DNA of 59,024 nt from Propionibacteriaceae bacterium (GTDB lineage Bacteria > Actinomycetota > Actinomycetes > Propionibacteriales > Propionibacteriaceae): positions 1 through 59,024 of the forward strand of contig JAISTQ010000057.1 in assembly GCA_031272505.1 (NCBI GenBank). Reading direction: 5' to 3'. The position numbers were made by a program, and so were the translations under genes. The notes beneath the pieces were generated by a model. The model saw nothing but the letters and a program-made list of their open reading frames with translations, did not search any database and had not been told where the DNA came from. Below are positions 49,476 through 58,996 of the stretch, in pieces; the first letter of the stretch is position 1; every line of letters begins with the position of its first letter.

Positions 49476-49551
49476 CTCACTCCTTAACCGGGCGACACCC
49501 AAAGCCCGTCCTTGACGGCATTTTAGGGCACATTTCTGAGACTATGGTGTC

Positions 49552-50319
49552 ATGCAGCTTTGGGCACATCGTGGCGCGAACCGGAAGGCGCCGGAAAACA
49601 CGCTGGCCGCGTTCCAGTTGGCGGTCGAGGCGGGCGTGGACGGGGTGGAGTTTGACGTGCAGCTCAGCAACGATGGGCATCCGGTCGTCATCCATGACGA
49701 GAAGCTGGATCGGACGACGGACGGTACCGGCTGGGTGGCCGTCTACCCGCTGGAGTCGCTGCAGGAGCTGGATTGCGGCGACGGGCAGCACATCCCCACT
49801 TTGGACGAGGTGCTGGAGTTGCTCGCCCCCACCGAGGTGCGGCTCAACGTGGAGCTGAAGAACTCGGTGGTACCCTATCCCGGCCTGGAGGCCAAGGTGG
49901 TCTCCGCGTTGGCCCGGCATGGCTTGTTGACGCGGGCGGCTAGCGTGGAGCCGCGCGTGGTGCTCTCCAGCTTCGATCTGGAATCGGTGCGCCGCCTCGC
50001 CCGGATGCGGCTCGCCGCCGAAGTCGCCGCCCTCTACGAATACCCGATCTTCTTCCCGTTCCGCCGCACCCGGAACTTGGGGGCCACCGCCATCCACCCC
50101 CACGCGGTCGCCGTCCGCTCCGCCCGCTACGTCGAACGCGCCCACGCCGCCGGCCTGAAAGTGCGCGTCTGGACCGTCGACGACCCCACCCGCCAAGCCG
50201 AACTCGCCGCCTGGGGCGTAGACGGCATCTTCACCAATTCCGTCCCGTCATCCTCGACCAAAGGTCGGGGATCCAGTCCGACCATGCCGGAGGCATTCGG
50301 GAGGACCAAGAACGTGTGA
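49552..50319 (+). CDS. Glycerophosphodiester phosphodiesterase with repeat-derived tail
   Basis: A 255-residue GDPD releasing glycerol 3-phosphate from glycerophosphodiesters. It has WAHRGANRKAPENTLAAF (catalytic HR-E), VDGVEFDVQLSNDGHPVVIHD, NVELK and WTVDD near the end. The expected domain ends at GVDGIFTNS; the last 24 residues (from VPSSSTKG) are read from a dispersed palindromic repeat. No signal peptide is present, so it is cytoplasmic. ATG 49552. Confidence 0.92.
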   Translation: MQLWAHRGANRKAPENTLAAFQLAVEAGVDGVEFDVQLSNDGHPVVIHDEKLDRTTDGTGWVAVYPLESLQELDCGDGQHIPTLDEVLELLAPTEVRLNVELKNSVVPYPGLEAKVVSALARHGLLTRAASVEPRVVLSSFDLESVRRLARMRLAAEVAALYEYPIFFPFRRTRNLGATAIHPHAVAVRSARYVERAHAAGLKVRVWTVDDPTRQAELAAWGVDGIFTNSVPSSSTKGRGSSPTMPEAFGRTKNV

Positions 50320-50333
50320 GCGTAGCGAACGCC
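50244..50333. repeat. Palindromic repeat at the GDPD/asd junction
   Basis: CCCGTCATCCTCGACC-AAA-GGTCGGGGATCC, a second hairpin ATGCCGGAGGCAT, then GTGAGCGTAGCGAACGCC. It includes the GDPD stop and ends one base before the asd stop (50335), so it may also terminate both convergent genes. Confidence 0.85.
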
Positions 50334-50334
50334 A

Positions 50335-51420
<1,086 letters not shown>

Positions 51421-52050
51421 CTACGCGCGGGCGATGACGGCGGCGCCGAGGACGGTGTTGCCGGCGGCGGTGCAGGCGCGGGCGGCTTCGGCGATGGTGG
51501 CGCCGGTGGTGTAGATGTCGTCAATGATGATGATGGGGGCGCGGGCGGGGCGGCCACGCCAAGTGAAGGCGCCGATCAGGTTTTCGCGGCGTTCGGCCTG
51601 GGACAGCTCGGATTGGTCGGCGGGTTTGCGGGTGAAGCGCAGGGCTTGGCGCACACTCACCCCGTCAAGCTGCCGGGCGGTGCGTTCGGTGAGGGCCCGG
51701 GTGAGATCGATGCCGCGTTGGGCGATGTGGGAGAGCTGCGTGGGAATGGGAACCAGCACCGGGTGGGTGATCGGCCCGTAGTTCCCGGCGGTGACGATGG
51801 CGTCGGTGAGCAGGGTGGCGAGCCGGGGGATCATGCCCAGCGCCCCGCGCTCTTTGGCGCTCAGGATCACGTTGCGCAGCACCCCGGTGTACGAGCCGGC
51901 CCAGACCAGCCAGCGCCCGTCCACATTGTCGCCCATGGGTGGCACGTTCAGCCGATCCGAGCAGTTCTCGCACAACCCGAGTCGAGGCGCGGCGCAACCG
52001 GGGCACTCGGCCCCGAAGAACAGATCGCCAAACGCGTCGATAACCCTCAT
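51421..52050 (-). CDS. ComF-family phosphoribosyltransferase-like protein
   Basis: A 209-residue ComFC-type protein. An N-terminal zinc ribbon (CPGCAAPRLGLCENC, about 16-30) precedes a phosphoribosyltransferase fold with PRPP loop IIIIDDIYTTGATI (about 173-186). ComF proteins assist DNA uptake or recombination where studied. In many actinobacteria comF follows lpqB; here it is divergent from mtrA. ATG 52050. Confidence 0.88.
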   Translation of the reverse strand: MRVIDAFGDLFFGAECPGCAAPRLGLCENCSDRLNVPPMGDNVDGRWLVWAGSYTGVLRNVILSAKERGALGMIPRLATLLTDAIVTAGNYGPITHPVLVPIPTQLSHIAQRGIDLTRALTERTARQLDGVSVRQALRFTRKPADQSELSQAERRENLIGAFTWRGRPARAPIIIIDDIYTTGATIAEAARACTAAGNTVLGAAVIARA

Positions 52051-52125
52051 TCACAAAGGTATACCAGCCGGAGCAAACCGGGCCGCCCAACCGTCAACCT
52101 TGCAGTTGGAGCCAAGCAAACCCAC

Positions 52126-52131
52126 TAGACT
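52126..52131 (+). promoter_or_regulatory. Leaderless -10 of mtrA
   Basis: TAGACT, six bases, ATG 52138, with no ribosome site. TTGCAG (52100-52105) is a possible -35 with a long 20-bp spacer. Confidence 0.65.
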
Positions 52132-52137
52132 GCTCCC

Positions 52138-52845
52138 ATGAGCGATTCCAAGGGGCTGCGGATCTTGGTTGTCGAGGACGACGAGGCGTTGGCCGAGATG
52201 CTTTCGATCCAGTTGGGCGCAATCGGATATGAGGTGCGGGTCTGCCATCGTGGGGATCGCGCCTACCGCGAGTTCGCCAAGTTCAAGCCGCATCTGGTGC
52301 TGCTCGACGTGATGCTGCCGGGGCGGGACGGGGTGGACGTCTGCCGGGACATCCGCGCGGAATCGGACGTCCCGATCGTGATGCTGACGGCGAAGTCGGA
52401 CACGGTGGACGTGATCCGTGGGTTGGAGGCCGGGGCGGACGACTACGTCTTCAAGCCGTTCAAGACGGACGAGTTGGTGGCCCGGATTCGGGCCCGGCTG
52501 CGGCGGCAGCGCCCGGTGGACGACCGGGAGCCGCTGCGAATCGGCGATTTGACGATCTACGTGCCGGAACACCAGGTGATGCGCGCGGGCACGGAGATCA
52601 ACCTCACCCCGTTGGAGTTCGATCTGCTGCTCACGTTGGCCCGGCATCCGAAGAAGGCCTTCACCCGCGAGCAGCTCCTTGAGGACGTCTGGGATTACCA
52701 TCATGCCGGTGACACCCGGCTGGTGAATGTGCACGTGCAACGGCTGCGCGCCAAGGTGGAGGTCGATCCGGAGAATCCGGAGATCGTGCTCACCGTGCGC
52801 GGCGTGGGCTATCGGGCGGGCGCGGTGAAGGGCGCCGAAGCGTAA
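52138..52845 (+). CDS. mtrA: MtrA response regulator
   Basis: A 235-residue OmpR/PhoB-type regulator. The receiver domain (about 7-120) has EDDEALAEM, the phospho-acceptor Asp57 in LVLLDVMLPGRDG and Lys in PFKTDEL. The winged-helix domain (about 140-228) ends LVNVHVQRLRAKVEVDPENPEIVLTVRGVGYR. In actinobacteria MtrA links cell division, DNA replication and wall remodelling. Operon mtrA-mtrB-lpqB. Confidence 0.95.
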   Translation: MSDSKGLRILVVEDDEALAEMLSIQLGAIGYEVRVCHRGDRAYREFAKFKPHLVLLDVMLPGRDGVDVCRDIRAESDVPIVMLTAKSDTVDVIRGLEAGADDYVFKPFKTDELVARIRARLRRQRPVDDREPLRIGDLTIYVPEHQVMRAGTEINLTPLEFDLLLTLARHPKKAFTREQLLEDVWDYHHAGDTRLVNVHVQRLRAKVEVDPENPEIVLTVRGVGYRAGAVKGAEA

Positions 52846-52860
52846 GCTCCGGGAGGAGAA

Positions 52861-54411
52861 GTGGCCAGGTTCCCGACGCCGAAGCGGCTGTGGAACTCGT
52901 CGCTGCCGTTCCGGGTGGTGATGATCACCATGGCGGCCACCGTGGCCATCCTGTTGGCGACCGGCTGGGTGCTGCTGAGCCAATCCTCCCAGGGCATCGT
53001 GGCGGCGAAGACGCAGTCGGCGGTGGCCGAGGCGACGTCCGTCCTGCGTTCGATGCAGGACGAGCTGGCGGCGGCGGACACCCGGGTGCTTTCGGCGAAC
53101 GAGGTGGTTTCCCGGCTGGCGCGGGAGGCGGCGAACCGGGGTACGGTGGGCAATCAGTACTATGTGCTGGCGCAGACGCCGGTCACCCAGATCGGCTCGG
53201 CGGGCGTCTCGCAGACCAGCCTGCCCGCGGATTTGCGCAACTCGGTGACGGGCGAGTCCGGGCTGTGGAGCGCGGCCACCACAATCTCCTACACGGACGG
53301 GCGCGACGCGGAGCCGGGGCTGGCGGTGGCGGGCGCGCTGGAGTCGGCCGAGGGCGAGCTTTACCCCATCTATTTCATCTTCCCGACCACCGCGGAGCAG
53401 CAGACGTTGGCGGTGGTGCAGCAGGCCACCATCGTGGCGGCCGGGTTGCTGCTGGTGGCGATGACGGTGACGGTCTATCTGGTGGCGGTGTCGGTGCTGC
53501 GTCCGGTGCGGGCGGCGGCGGTGGCGGCCGAGCGGCTGGCGGGCGGCAACCTGGAGGAGCGCCTGCCCGTCAAAGGCAGTTCGGATTTGGCCTCGCTGGC
53601 CACCTCGATGAACTTCATGGCGGCCGAGTTGGATCTGAAGATCACCGAGTTGGAGAAGATCTCGCAGGTGCAGCAGCAGTTCGTGTCGGACGTCTCGCAT
53701 GAGCTGAAGACCCCGCTCACCACCATCCAGATGGCCACCTCCATGATTGACGCGCATCGCGCCGAGCTGGAGCCGGTGGCCGAGCGTTCGGCGGAGTTGC
53801 TCTCCAAGGAGGTGGGCCGCTTCTCGGATCTGCTCGCCGACTTGCTGGAGGTCTCGCGGTTTGACGCGGGAGCGGCCTCGCTCAGCCTCGACGACGTCGA
53901 TCTGGGCAAGCTGGTCTCCGCCGAGGTGGACGGGGTGCTGCCGCTGGCGAACCGGGCGGGCGCGGAGATCACCGTGGCGGCGTCCGGGGAGTTCACCGCC
54001 GAGTTGGACCGCACCCGGGTGCGGCGGATTCTGCGCAACCTGCTCACCAACGCGATTGAGCATGGCGAGGGCAAACCCATCGAGGTTGACGTGGGCGGAA
54101 ATGATGACGCGGTGGCGGTCACCGTGCGCGATCACGGCGTCGGGCTCGACCCGCAGCAGGTGCAGCAGGTGTTCACCCGTTTCTGGCGCGGCGATCCGTC
54201 GCGCAGCCGGCAGTTGGGCGGGGTGGGCCTGGGGCTGGCCATCGCCTTGGAGGACGCCAAGCTGCATGGCGGCAAGCTGGGCGTGTGGGCGGCGCTGGAG
54301 CAGGGGGCGTGTTTCCGGCTGGTGCTGCCCCGGCATCCGGGTGGCGAGATCGTCCCCGAGCCGCTGGAGTTGGCGCCCGAGGGTGAGGGAGGCAGCGTCC
54401 ATGAGCCGTAA
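52861..54411 (+). CDS. mtrB: MtrB sensor histidine kinase
   Basis: A 516-residue membrane kinase. Membrane helix about 18-40, extracytoplasmic sensor (about 42-185), second helix about 187-210, HAMP (about 210-262), H-box SDVSHELKTPLTTIQ with His280, and an ATPase domain with NLLTNAIEHGEG (N-box), DHGVGLDPQ (G1) and GVGLGLAI (G2). GTG 52861 behind GGAGGAG. It phosphorylates MtrA; LpqB modulates it in mycobacteria. The stop overlaps lpqB by 11 bp. Confidence 0.95.
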   Translation: MARFPTPKRLWNSSLPFRVVMITMAATVAILLATGWVLLSQSSQGIVAAKTQSAVAEATSVLRSMQDELAAADTRVLSANEVVSRLAREAANRGTVGNQYYVLAQTPVTQIGSAGVSQTSLPADLRNSVTGESGLWSAATTISYTDGRDAEPGLAVAGALESAEGELYPIYFIFPTTAEQQTLAVVQQATIVAAGLLLVAMTVTVYLVAVSVLRPVRAAAVAAERLAGGNLEERLPVKGSSDLASLATSMNFMAAELDLKITELEKISQVQQQFVSDVSHELKTPLTTIQMATSMIDAHRAELEPVAERSAELLSKEVGRFSDLLADLLEVSRFDAGAASLSLDDVDLGKLVSAEVDGVLPLANRAGAEITVAASGEFTAELDRTRVRRILRNLLTNAIEHGEGKPIEVDVGGNDDAVAVTVRDHGVGLDPQQVQQVFTRFWRGDPSRSRQLGGVGLGLAIALEDAKLHGGKLGVWAALEQGACFRLVLPRHPGGEIVPEPLELAPEGEGGSVHEP

Positions 54412-56071
54412 ACGTTGGTTGCCCGGCCTGCTCGCCGCGTCACTTTGCCTGAGCGCGTGCGGCACCATCGGGGTGCCCGAAAGCGGTGAGGTGCAGTTCC
54501 ACCCGATGTCCTCGGTCCGCCCGGTCACCGAGGTGCAGGTGGAGGCGATGCCGCCCGCCGCGGACGCCGATCCGGCCACCATCGTCGAGGGTTTCCTGCA
54601 CGCCATGGGTGTCTACCAGAACAACTACGCCATCGCCCGGCTCTACCTCACCGCGGAGGCGAGCGCGAATTGGATGCCCACCTCCGGGGTGAAGATTTAC
54701 CAGGACGGCGCCCTGCCCCGCGTCGTCGAGGATGACGTGCTGCTCAACGCGCCCTTGGAGGGCGAGTTGGACGCGGTGGGGGCCTTCCGGCCGGCTTCCG
54801 GACAGTTGCGCCACGATTTCGCTTTGGAGCAAAACGAGCTGGGCCAGTGGCGGATCTCCAACCCGCCCGAGGGGCTGCTGGTTTCGCGCTATCTGTTTGA
54901 CGAGGGTTGGACGGGCGTCAATCTGTACCTGGCCAAGTACGGCTCCACGCTGCTGGTGCCCGAGCTGCTGCAGTTGCCGCTGGGCGATTCGCTGCTGGAG
55001 ACCACCGTGGAGCGGTTGCTGTTGCACACCGGCGGCTGGCGCGGCGCGGCGCGCGAGGCTTTGGGGCTGACGTTGGTGTCGGCCACCACGCAAAACGGCA
55101 CCGCCACCTTGGATCTGGGCGGGGCGACGCTGATGCTCACCCAGGAGGATCGAAGCCACCTGCTCGCCGAGCTCACCTTGACGCTCACCCAGCTCAACGG
55201 GGTCACCGGGGTGACGGTGATGGCGAACGGCGTGCCCTGGACGATCCCCGGCCACGACGACCTGGTGTTCCGGGCGGCTGATTTCGCCAGCCGCGATCCG
55301 GGGGCGCGACAGGCGCAGCTCTACGTGACTTCGTCGGCGCTCGCGTTGGCCCCCGAGGATCAGGAGATGATCACGCCGGTGCTGGGGGTGAGCGGCCAGT
55401 TCGCCGTCTCCGCGAGCACCAACCAGGTGGCCTACCTGGCTGCCGACGCCGCCACCGTCTATGTGCGGGATCGCAGCGCGACGGCTGCCGCCGAGTTCAC
55501 CGGCGAAGCCTGGCTTCGTCCGGATTTCGATACCCTGGGGCGGCTTTGGATCGCGCAATCCAGTTCGCTGGCCTCGCTGCAGACCGTGGTGGGGGCGGTG
55601 GCCATCCCGGCTGTCGGGGAAGGGCTGCCCGAGGGCACGCTGGTGGCCTTCCGCGTCTCCCCCGAGGCGGCCCGGGTGGCGGCGGTGCTGCGCGGCGCCG
55701 ACGGCTTTTCCCTGGGGCTGGCCTCGCTCGCCGTCACCGACAGCCAGGTGACGCTCTCGGCCTGGACGCAGATCGCGCTGCCTTTGGCGGAGGGCAACGA
55801 GTTGCTTGACGTCGGCTGGTCCGGCGTGAACGAGCTGGAAGTCCTGGTGAGCAACGCCCAAGCGGACACCAACGTCTACCAGGTCAGCGTCGACGGGGCC
55901 CGGATCACCGATCTCGGCCCCTCCTCGGCCACCGGCCTGGTGGAACTCGCCTGCGCCCCCGGCGTGGAGACCGTCGCGCGCGCCGCCACCGGCAACGTCT
56001 ACCGCCTGGAGGGCGAGTTCGATTGGCCGCTGCTGCTCACCGGCGCCACCGGCATCGACTACGGCAGATAG
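54401..56071 (+). CDS. lpqB: LpqB lipoprotein, MtrB partner
   Basis: A 556-residue lipoprotein. The signal peptide ends in lipobox LSAC. An N-terminal domain (about 45-180) is followed by a GerMN-like domain (about 180-280) and a predicted beta-propeller (about 290-550), the standard LpqB layout. It binds the MtrB sensor outside the membrane and tunes MtrA phosphorylation. ATG 54401 overlaps mtrB by 11 bp. Confidence 0.93.
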   Translation: MSRKRWLPGLLAASLCLSACGTIGVPESGEVQFHPMSSVRPVTEVQVEAMPPAADADPATIVEGFLHAMGVYQNNYAIARLYLTAEASANWMPTSGVKIYQDGALPRVVEDDVLLNAPLEGELDAVGAFRPASGQLRHDFALEQNELGQWRISNPPEGLLVSRYLFDEGWTGVNLYLAKYGSTLLVPELLQLPLGDSLLETTVERLLLHTGGWRGAAREALGLTLVSATTQNGTATLDLGGATLMLTQEDRSHLLAELTLTLTQLNGVTGVTVMANGVPWTIPGHDDLVFRAADFASRDPGARQAQLYVTSSALALAPEDQEMITPVLGVSGQFAVSASTNQVAYLAADAATVYVRDRSATAAAEFTGEAWLRPDFDTLGRLWIAQSSSLASLQTVVGAVAIPAVGEGLPEGTLVAFRVSPEAARVAAVLRGADGFSLGLASLAVTDSQVTLSAWTQIALPLAEGNELLDVGWSGVNELEVLVSNAQADTNVYQVSVDGARITDLGPSSATGLVELACAPGVETVARAATGNVYRLEGEFDWPLLLTGATGIDYGR

Positions 56072-56076
56072 TCGAA

Positions 56077-56133
56077 TAGACTTCGTCCATGGATAAAGCC
56101 GCCCAACATCTCACCGACTACCGCGCCCTTTAG
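56077..56133 (+). CDS. Leaderless 14-codon micro-ORF after lpqB
   Basis: TAGACT (56077-56082), six bases, then ATG 56089 opening MDKAAQHLTDYRAL and a TAG at 56131-56133. The promoter-to-start layout is the same as at mtrA. It could be a leader peptide or, more likely, the surviving start of a gene cut off by the palindromic repeat that begins 30 bases later. Confidence 0.35.
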
Positions 56134-56162
56134 CCAAGCTGAGCCCCCCCGGCACCCCACCG

Positions 56163-56250
56163 CCGTCATTCTCGGACGAAGTCCGGGAATCCATCGCGCG
56201 ACGCACCAAAGGTGCTTGGAGCGCGTCGAGAGCGTCTGAGCGTAGCGAAG
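56163..56250. repeat. Palindromic repeat between lpqB and the nitroreductase
   Basis: CCGTCATTCTCGGAC-GAA-GTCCGGGAATCC, then GCACCAAAGGTGC, CTTGGAGCGCG and CTGAGCGTAGCGAAG: all three modules of the family in the same order as at 43.0 and 50.3 kb. The rest of 56134-56284 shows no gene. Confidence 0.85.
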
Positions 56251-56275
56251 TCCACCCACTCGGGGCTGCTCCGAT

Positions 56276-56281
56276 TAGACT
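56276..56281 (+). promoter_or_regulatory. Leaderless -10 of the nitroreductase gene
   Basis: TAGACT followed by six bases and GTG 56288. This spacing favours the second of two adjacent GTG codons. Confidence 0.55.
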
Positions 56282-56287
56282 GGCGTG

Positions 56288-57079
56288 GTGAACATCGTTG
56301 AGGCGATTCAGGCGCGGCGGTCGACGCGCGCCTATGACAATGCCCCGCTGACTGCGGAGGACCACGATGCGGTGGCCCAGTTCATCGCGCAGACCGCTCC
56401 CCCGTTTGGGGTGCAGGCCCGGGTGGAGTTGATCCACCATGATTTTGGGATGGAGCGCCAGAAGCTCGGCTCGTACGGCTCGGTGAAGGGGGCCTGCGAT
56501 TTCATGGGCCTGATCCACCGTCCGGGGCCGCTGGCCGCCGAGGGGGCGGCGTACTGGTTCGAGCAGGTGGTGCTGCATTGCACGTCCTTGGGGTTGGGCA
56601 CGTGTTGGCTGGCGGGTTTCACGCACTCGAGTTTCTCGAAGCATGTGACGCTGGAGGCCGACGAGAAACTAGCCTACGCCTCGCCGGTCGGGTACGTGGG
56701 CGGGGTGAAGCCGCTCTTTGAGCGCCTGAAGCTCTTCGATTCGGAGAAGGCGCACATCACCAAGAAGCCGTTCGAGACGCTCTTCCTGCGTCCGGACGGC
56801 TCGGGGCTGACGGCGGCGGAGGCGGGCCGATACGCGGAGCCGTTGGAGTTGACGCGGATCGCCCCGTCAGCGAAGAACCAGCAGCCCTTCCGGGTGATGC
56901 TGGACGGCGAACGGCTGCACTTCTATGCGATGGACGGGCTTTTCGCGCACACCGATCTGGGCATCGCGATGTGCCACTTCGAGCAGTCTGCGCGGTTCCT
57001 GGGAATCGAGGGCGGGTTCGAGGTGCTGCCTGACGCGCCGGGCGGGCCGGACCTCGAATACGTGATCTCCTGGGTGTAG
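56288..57079 (+). CDS. Nitroreductase-family flavoprotein
   Basis: A 263-residue protein of the nitroreductase superfamily, long type with two half-domains. The FMN-binding start is (M)NIVEAIQARRSTRAYDN; WFEQVVLHCTSLGLGTCWLAGF is the dimer/FMN helix, and RIAPSAKNQQPFRV a second FMN-contacting segment. The physiological substrate is unknown; relatives handle nitro compounds, quinones or flavin. The 3' end is duplicated downstream. Confidence 0.87.
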   Translation: MNIVEAIQARRSTRAYDNAPLTAEDHDAVAQFIAQTAPPFGVQARVELIHHDFGMERQKLGSYGSVKGACDFMGLIHRPGPLAAEGAAYWFEQVVLHCTSLGLGTCWLAGFTHSSFSKHVTLEADEKLAYASPVGYVGGVKPLFERLKLFDSEKAHITKKPFETLFLRPDGSGLTAAEAGRYAEPLELTRIAPSAKNQQPFRVMLDGERLHFYAMDGLFAHTDLGIAMCHFEQSARFLGIEGGFEVLPDAPGGPDLEYVISWV

Positions 57080-57173
57080 CCATGAAGTTCCAGCCATTGT
57101 CCGCGCCGAAAACCGCCACATCGTCAAAAAGAACCTGGGTGTAGCCATGGAGTTCCAGCCATTGTCCGCGCCG
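57069..57173 (+). repeat. 40-bp direct duplication at the gene junction
   Basis: 57069-57108 and 57134-57173 are identical except for one base (A/G in codon 2). They carry the last codons of the nitroreductase, its TAG and the first codons of the next gene. The first copy opens a 20-codon decoy frame from ATG 57082 that ends at a duplicated TAG. Confidence 0.95.
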
Positions 57174-57701
57174 GGTTTGGTGCTGGATTTGTTCACCGAG
57201 GCGGACGAGCCGCTGGTGGCCGAGTACTGCCGCGATCCGGAGATCCCGCGCTGGACTCCGTTGCCCGCCGACTACTCGCTGGAAGACGCGCAGCGCTATG
57301 TGCGTCATTTTGTGCCTGACGGCTGGGCTGACGGGAGCGCGCTCACCTGGGCGATCCGCGAGATCCTTCCAGACGGCTCGCCGCGGCTCGTGGGCTCCAT
57401 CGGCACCAAGCACACCGACGCAGTCCAAGGGGAGATCGGATACTGGCTCGCCGCCTTCGCGCGCGGGCGCGGCCTGACTGAGCGGGCGCTGCGGGCGGTG
57501 CTGCACTGGCTGCTCTCCCCCGACGGCCTGGGCCTGCAGACCGTGCTCTGGAAAGCCGGGGTGGGCAACCACGCCTCCCGCGCCATCGCCGAACACGTCG
57601 GCTTCCAAATCGACCCCGGCTCCCGCCCCCTTGACTGCGGCGCCTCCGTCGAAATCTGGTCCGGAAACCTCACCTGGCCCGCCCTCCTCGCCGCCAGCTA
57701 A
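57147..57701 (+). CDS. GNAT N-acetyltransferase (RimJ/RimL-like)
   Basis: A 184-residue GNAT acetyltransferase of the RimJ/RimL type, using acetyl-CoA. Strings include LVLDLFTEADEPLVAEYCRDPEI at the start, GEIGYWLAAFARGRGLTERALRAVLHWL (acetyl-CoA loop, Q/R-x-x-G-x-G/A variant ARGRGL) and NHASRAIAEHVGFQ near the end. The substrate is unknown. ATG 57147 is in the second copy of the junction duplication; the first copy's ATG (57082) leads to an early stop. Confidence 0.87.
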   Translation: MEFQPLSAPGLVLDLFTEADEPLVAEYCRDPEIPRWTPLPADYSLEDAQRYVRHFVPDGWADGSALTWAIREILPDGSPRLVGSIGTKHTDAVQGEIGYWLAAFARGRGLTERALRAVLHWLLSPDGLGLQTVLWKAGVGNHASRAIAEHVGFQIDPGSRPLDCGASVEIWSGNLTWPALLAAS

Positions 57702-58205
57702 CCGCACCGCCGTCCCAGCCACCGAAGAATGTGCAGTTCCGGCGCTAATACTGCAACTCTCGCCTCCGGAACCGCTCATTCTTTCTCCCTTCCCACTCAC
57801 CTCTCGCATCTCCCCGCCTCTCCACTTCGCCGCACCCCGCACCCCGCACTTCGCACCCCTCCTTCAACCGCGCTGCCCGATGTGCGGGCCAACCGTCTCC
57901 CCATGGCCTGCTGACGGCCCGCGTTGGGCGAAGAGTCTGGGCGCGTTGGCCTGTGGTTGCCTTGACTCTCACCTTCGCGGGCGGCCACCGCCCACCCGCC
58001 TGTCGGCCCACCTCCCACAACCCTCTGTGCCCGTGGTTCAGTTTGCTGCTTAGTTTTATGAAGATCATCATTGATGGGGTTGTGGGGCTCAACCACCGAC
58101 TGGCACCCAGTAGCGAAGTTGCGCCCGCCTGTCCATCCCGGCCATTCAACTTGCGGGACGGTCAGCCCGGCCAGTTTCGGGAAAAGTCGGTCCGACGGCC
58201 AAACC
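57702..58205. other. Gene-free stretch with one hairpin repeat
   Basis: No credible gene. The first 180 bases are pyrimidine-rich. GTTCCGG/CCGGAAC arms lie at about 57734-57772, and a member of the GCGGGCC...GGCCCGC hairpin family is at 57884-57922. Confidence 0.6.
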
Positions 58206-58759
58206 CGGAGGATCGGCTTTTGATCGCGTCGGAGAGCTAACCCCAAAGAGCAGCCACCGGAAGAAGAAGAGCCCGCCCAGGGCGTCGGCGTATTTGTGGG
58301 GGAAGCGGCCCCAATGCTGGAGAATTCAACCGGTTTGCGATTTTGGGGCCGTTTCGGCGGACTGGATGGAGCCCGGCTACGCTCAGCGATCCACGGTCCT
58401 GCGTCCGAGAACGGCCCCGATTCATGAAAACTGGCGTTTTTCGAAGGATTGGGGCCGTTATCGCCGAGGAAGAGGTGCTGTGCGGCGCGGGCCAACGGGT
58501 GTGCATGACGAGAAGCCGGGCCCGCGAGTGGGGCGACCGGCGGATTTGGGGAAGGGGCGGGGGGGAGGGGAGGGTAAAACCACTCAATAGATGCCCCAAA
58601 AGGGCTGTTTTGAAATCTGTTGAGTGATTTTTCCCTTGAAAACCCCTAAAACAGCCGTTTTTCGGCCTGAAACCACTCAATCGTTTTCAAAGAAGGCCAA
58701 TTCTGCGATCTATTGAGTAGTTTTGGGTTCCCACGGGAGTGGGGAGATGTGGGGGGGTG
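58206..58759 (-). repeat. 540-bp structured intergenic element, copy 2 (inverted)
   Basis: The reverse complement follows copy 1 at 43094-43632 throughout. The best preserved parts are the 3' block (58206-58310), the two CGGCCCC hairpins, the GCACAGCACCTCTTCC string and the ACTCAAT cluster (58575-58735). It includes a GCGGGCC hairpin at 58487-58525. No coding frame is shared by both copies. Confidence 0.88.
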
Positions 58760-58764
58760 TCGGT

Positions 58765-58803
58765 GCGGGCCACCAGCCGTCCATAGAGGGAGGTCGGGCC
58801 CGC
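58765..58803. repeat. GCGGGCC...GGGCCCGC hairpin repeat
   Basis: GCGGGCC (58765-58771) pairs with GGCCCGC (58797-58803), about 25 nt loop, just outside the large element. Confidence 0.55.
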
Positions 58804-58951
58804 GAGGGAGGGGCGCCTGACAGGTAAGGGGGTGAGGGGAATGGAGGAGTAAGGGGAAGGGTGCTGTGTGGTGTGGGTGGGTTGTCGTATTGTTGGTGGG
58901 ATTGACGAGAAAAGGGTATTTGTCCACGATTTGGGAAATGTTGGTTTGGGG

Positions 58952-58981
58952 TTGACAGGTAGCACGCCCGTACGATAAGGT
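58952..58981 (+). promoter_or_regulatory. Strong consensus promoter near the right edge
   Basis: TTGACA (58952-58957), 18-bp spacer, TAAGGT (58976-58981): the best -35 in the window. Confidence 0.65.
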
Positions 58982-58996
58982 ATTTATTGTTGGTGG

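Noticed and set aside
52051-54606. 851-residue minus-strand frame opposite mtrA-mtrB
   Set aside because: Pro/Arg/His/Gln-rich shadow frame opposite a conserved operon.
57797-58680. Minus-strand frames in the right-hand gene-free stretch
   Set aside because: They overlap the repeat element, lack ribosome sites and show no family pattern.
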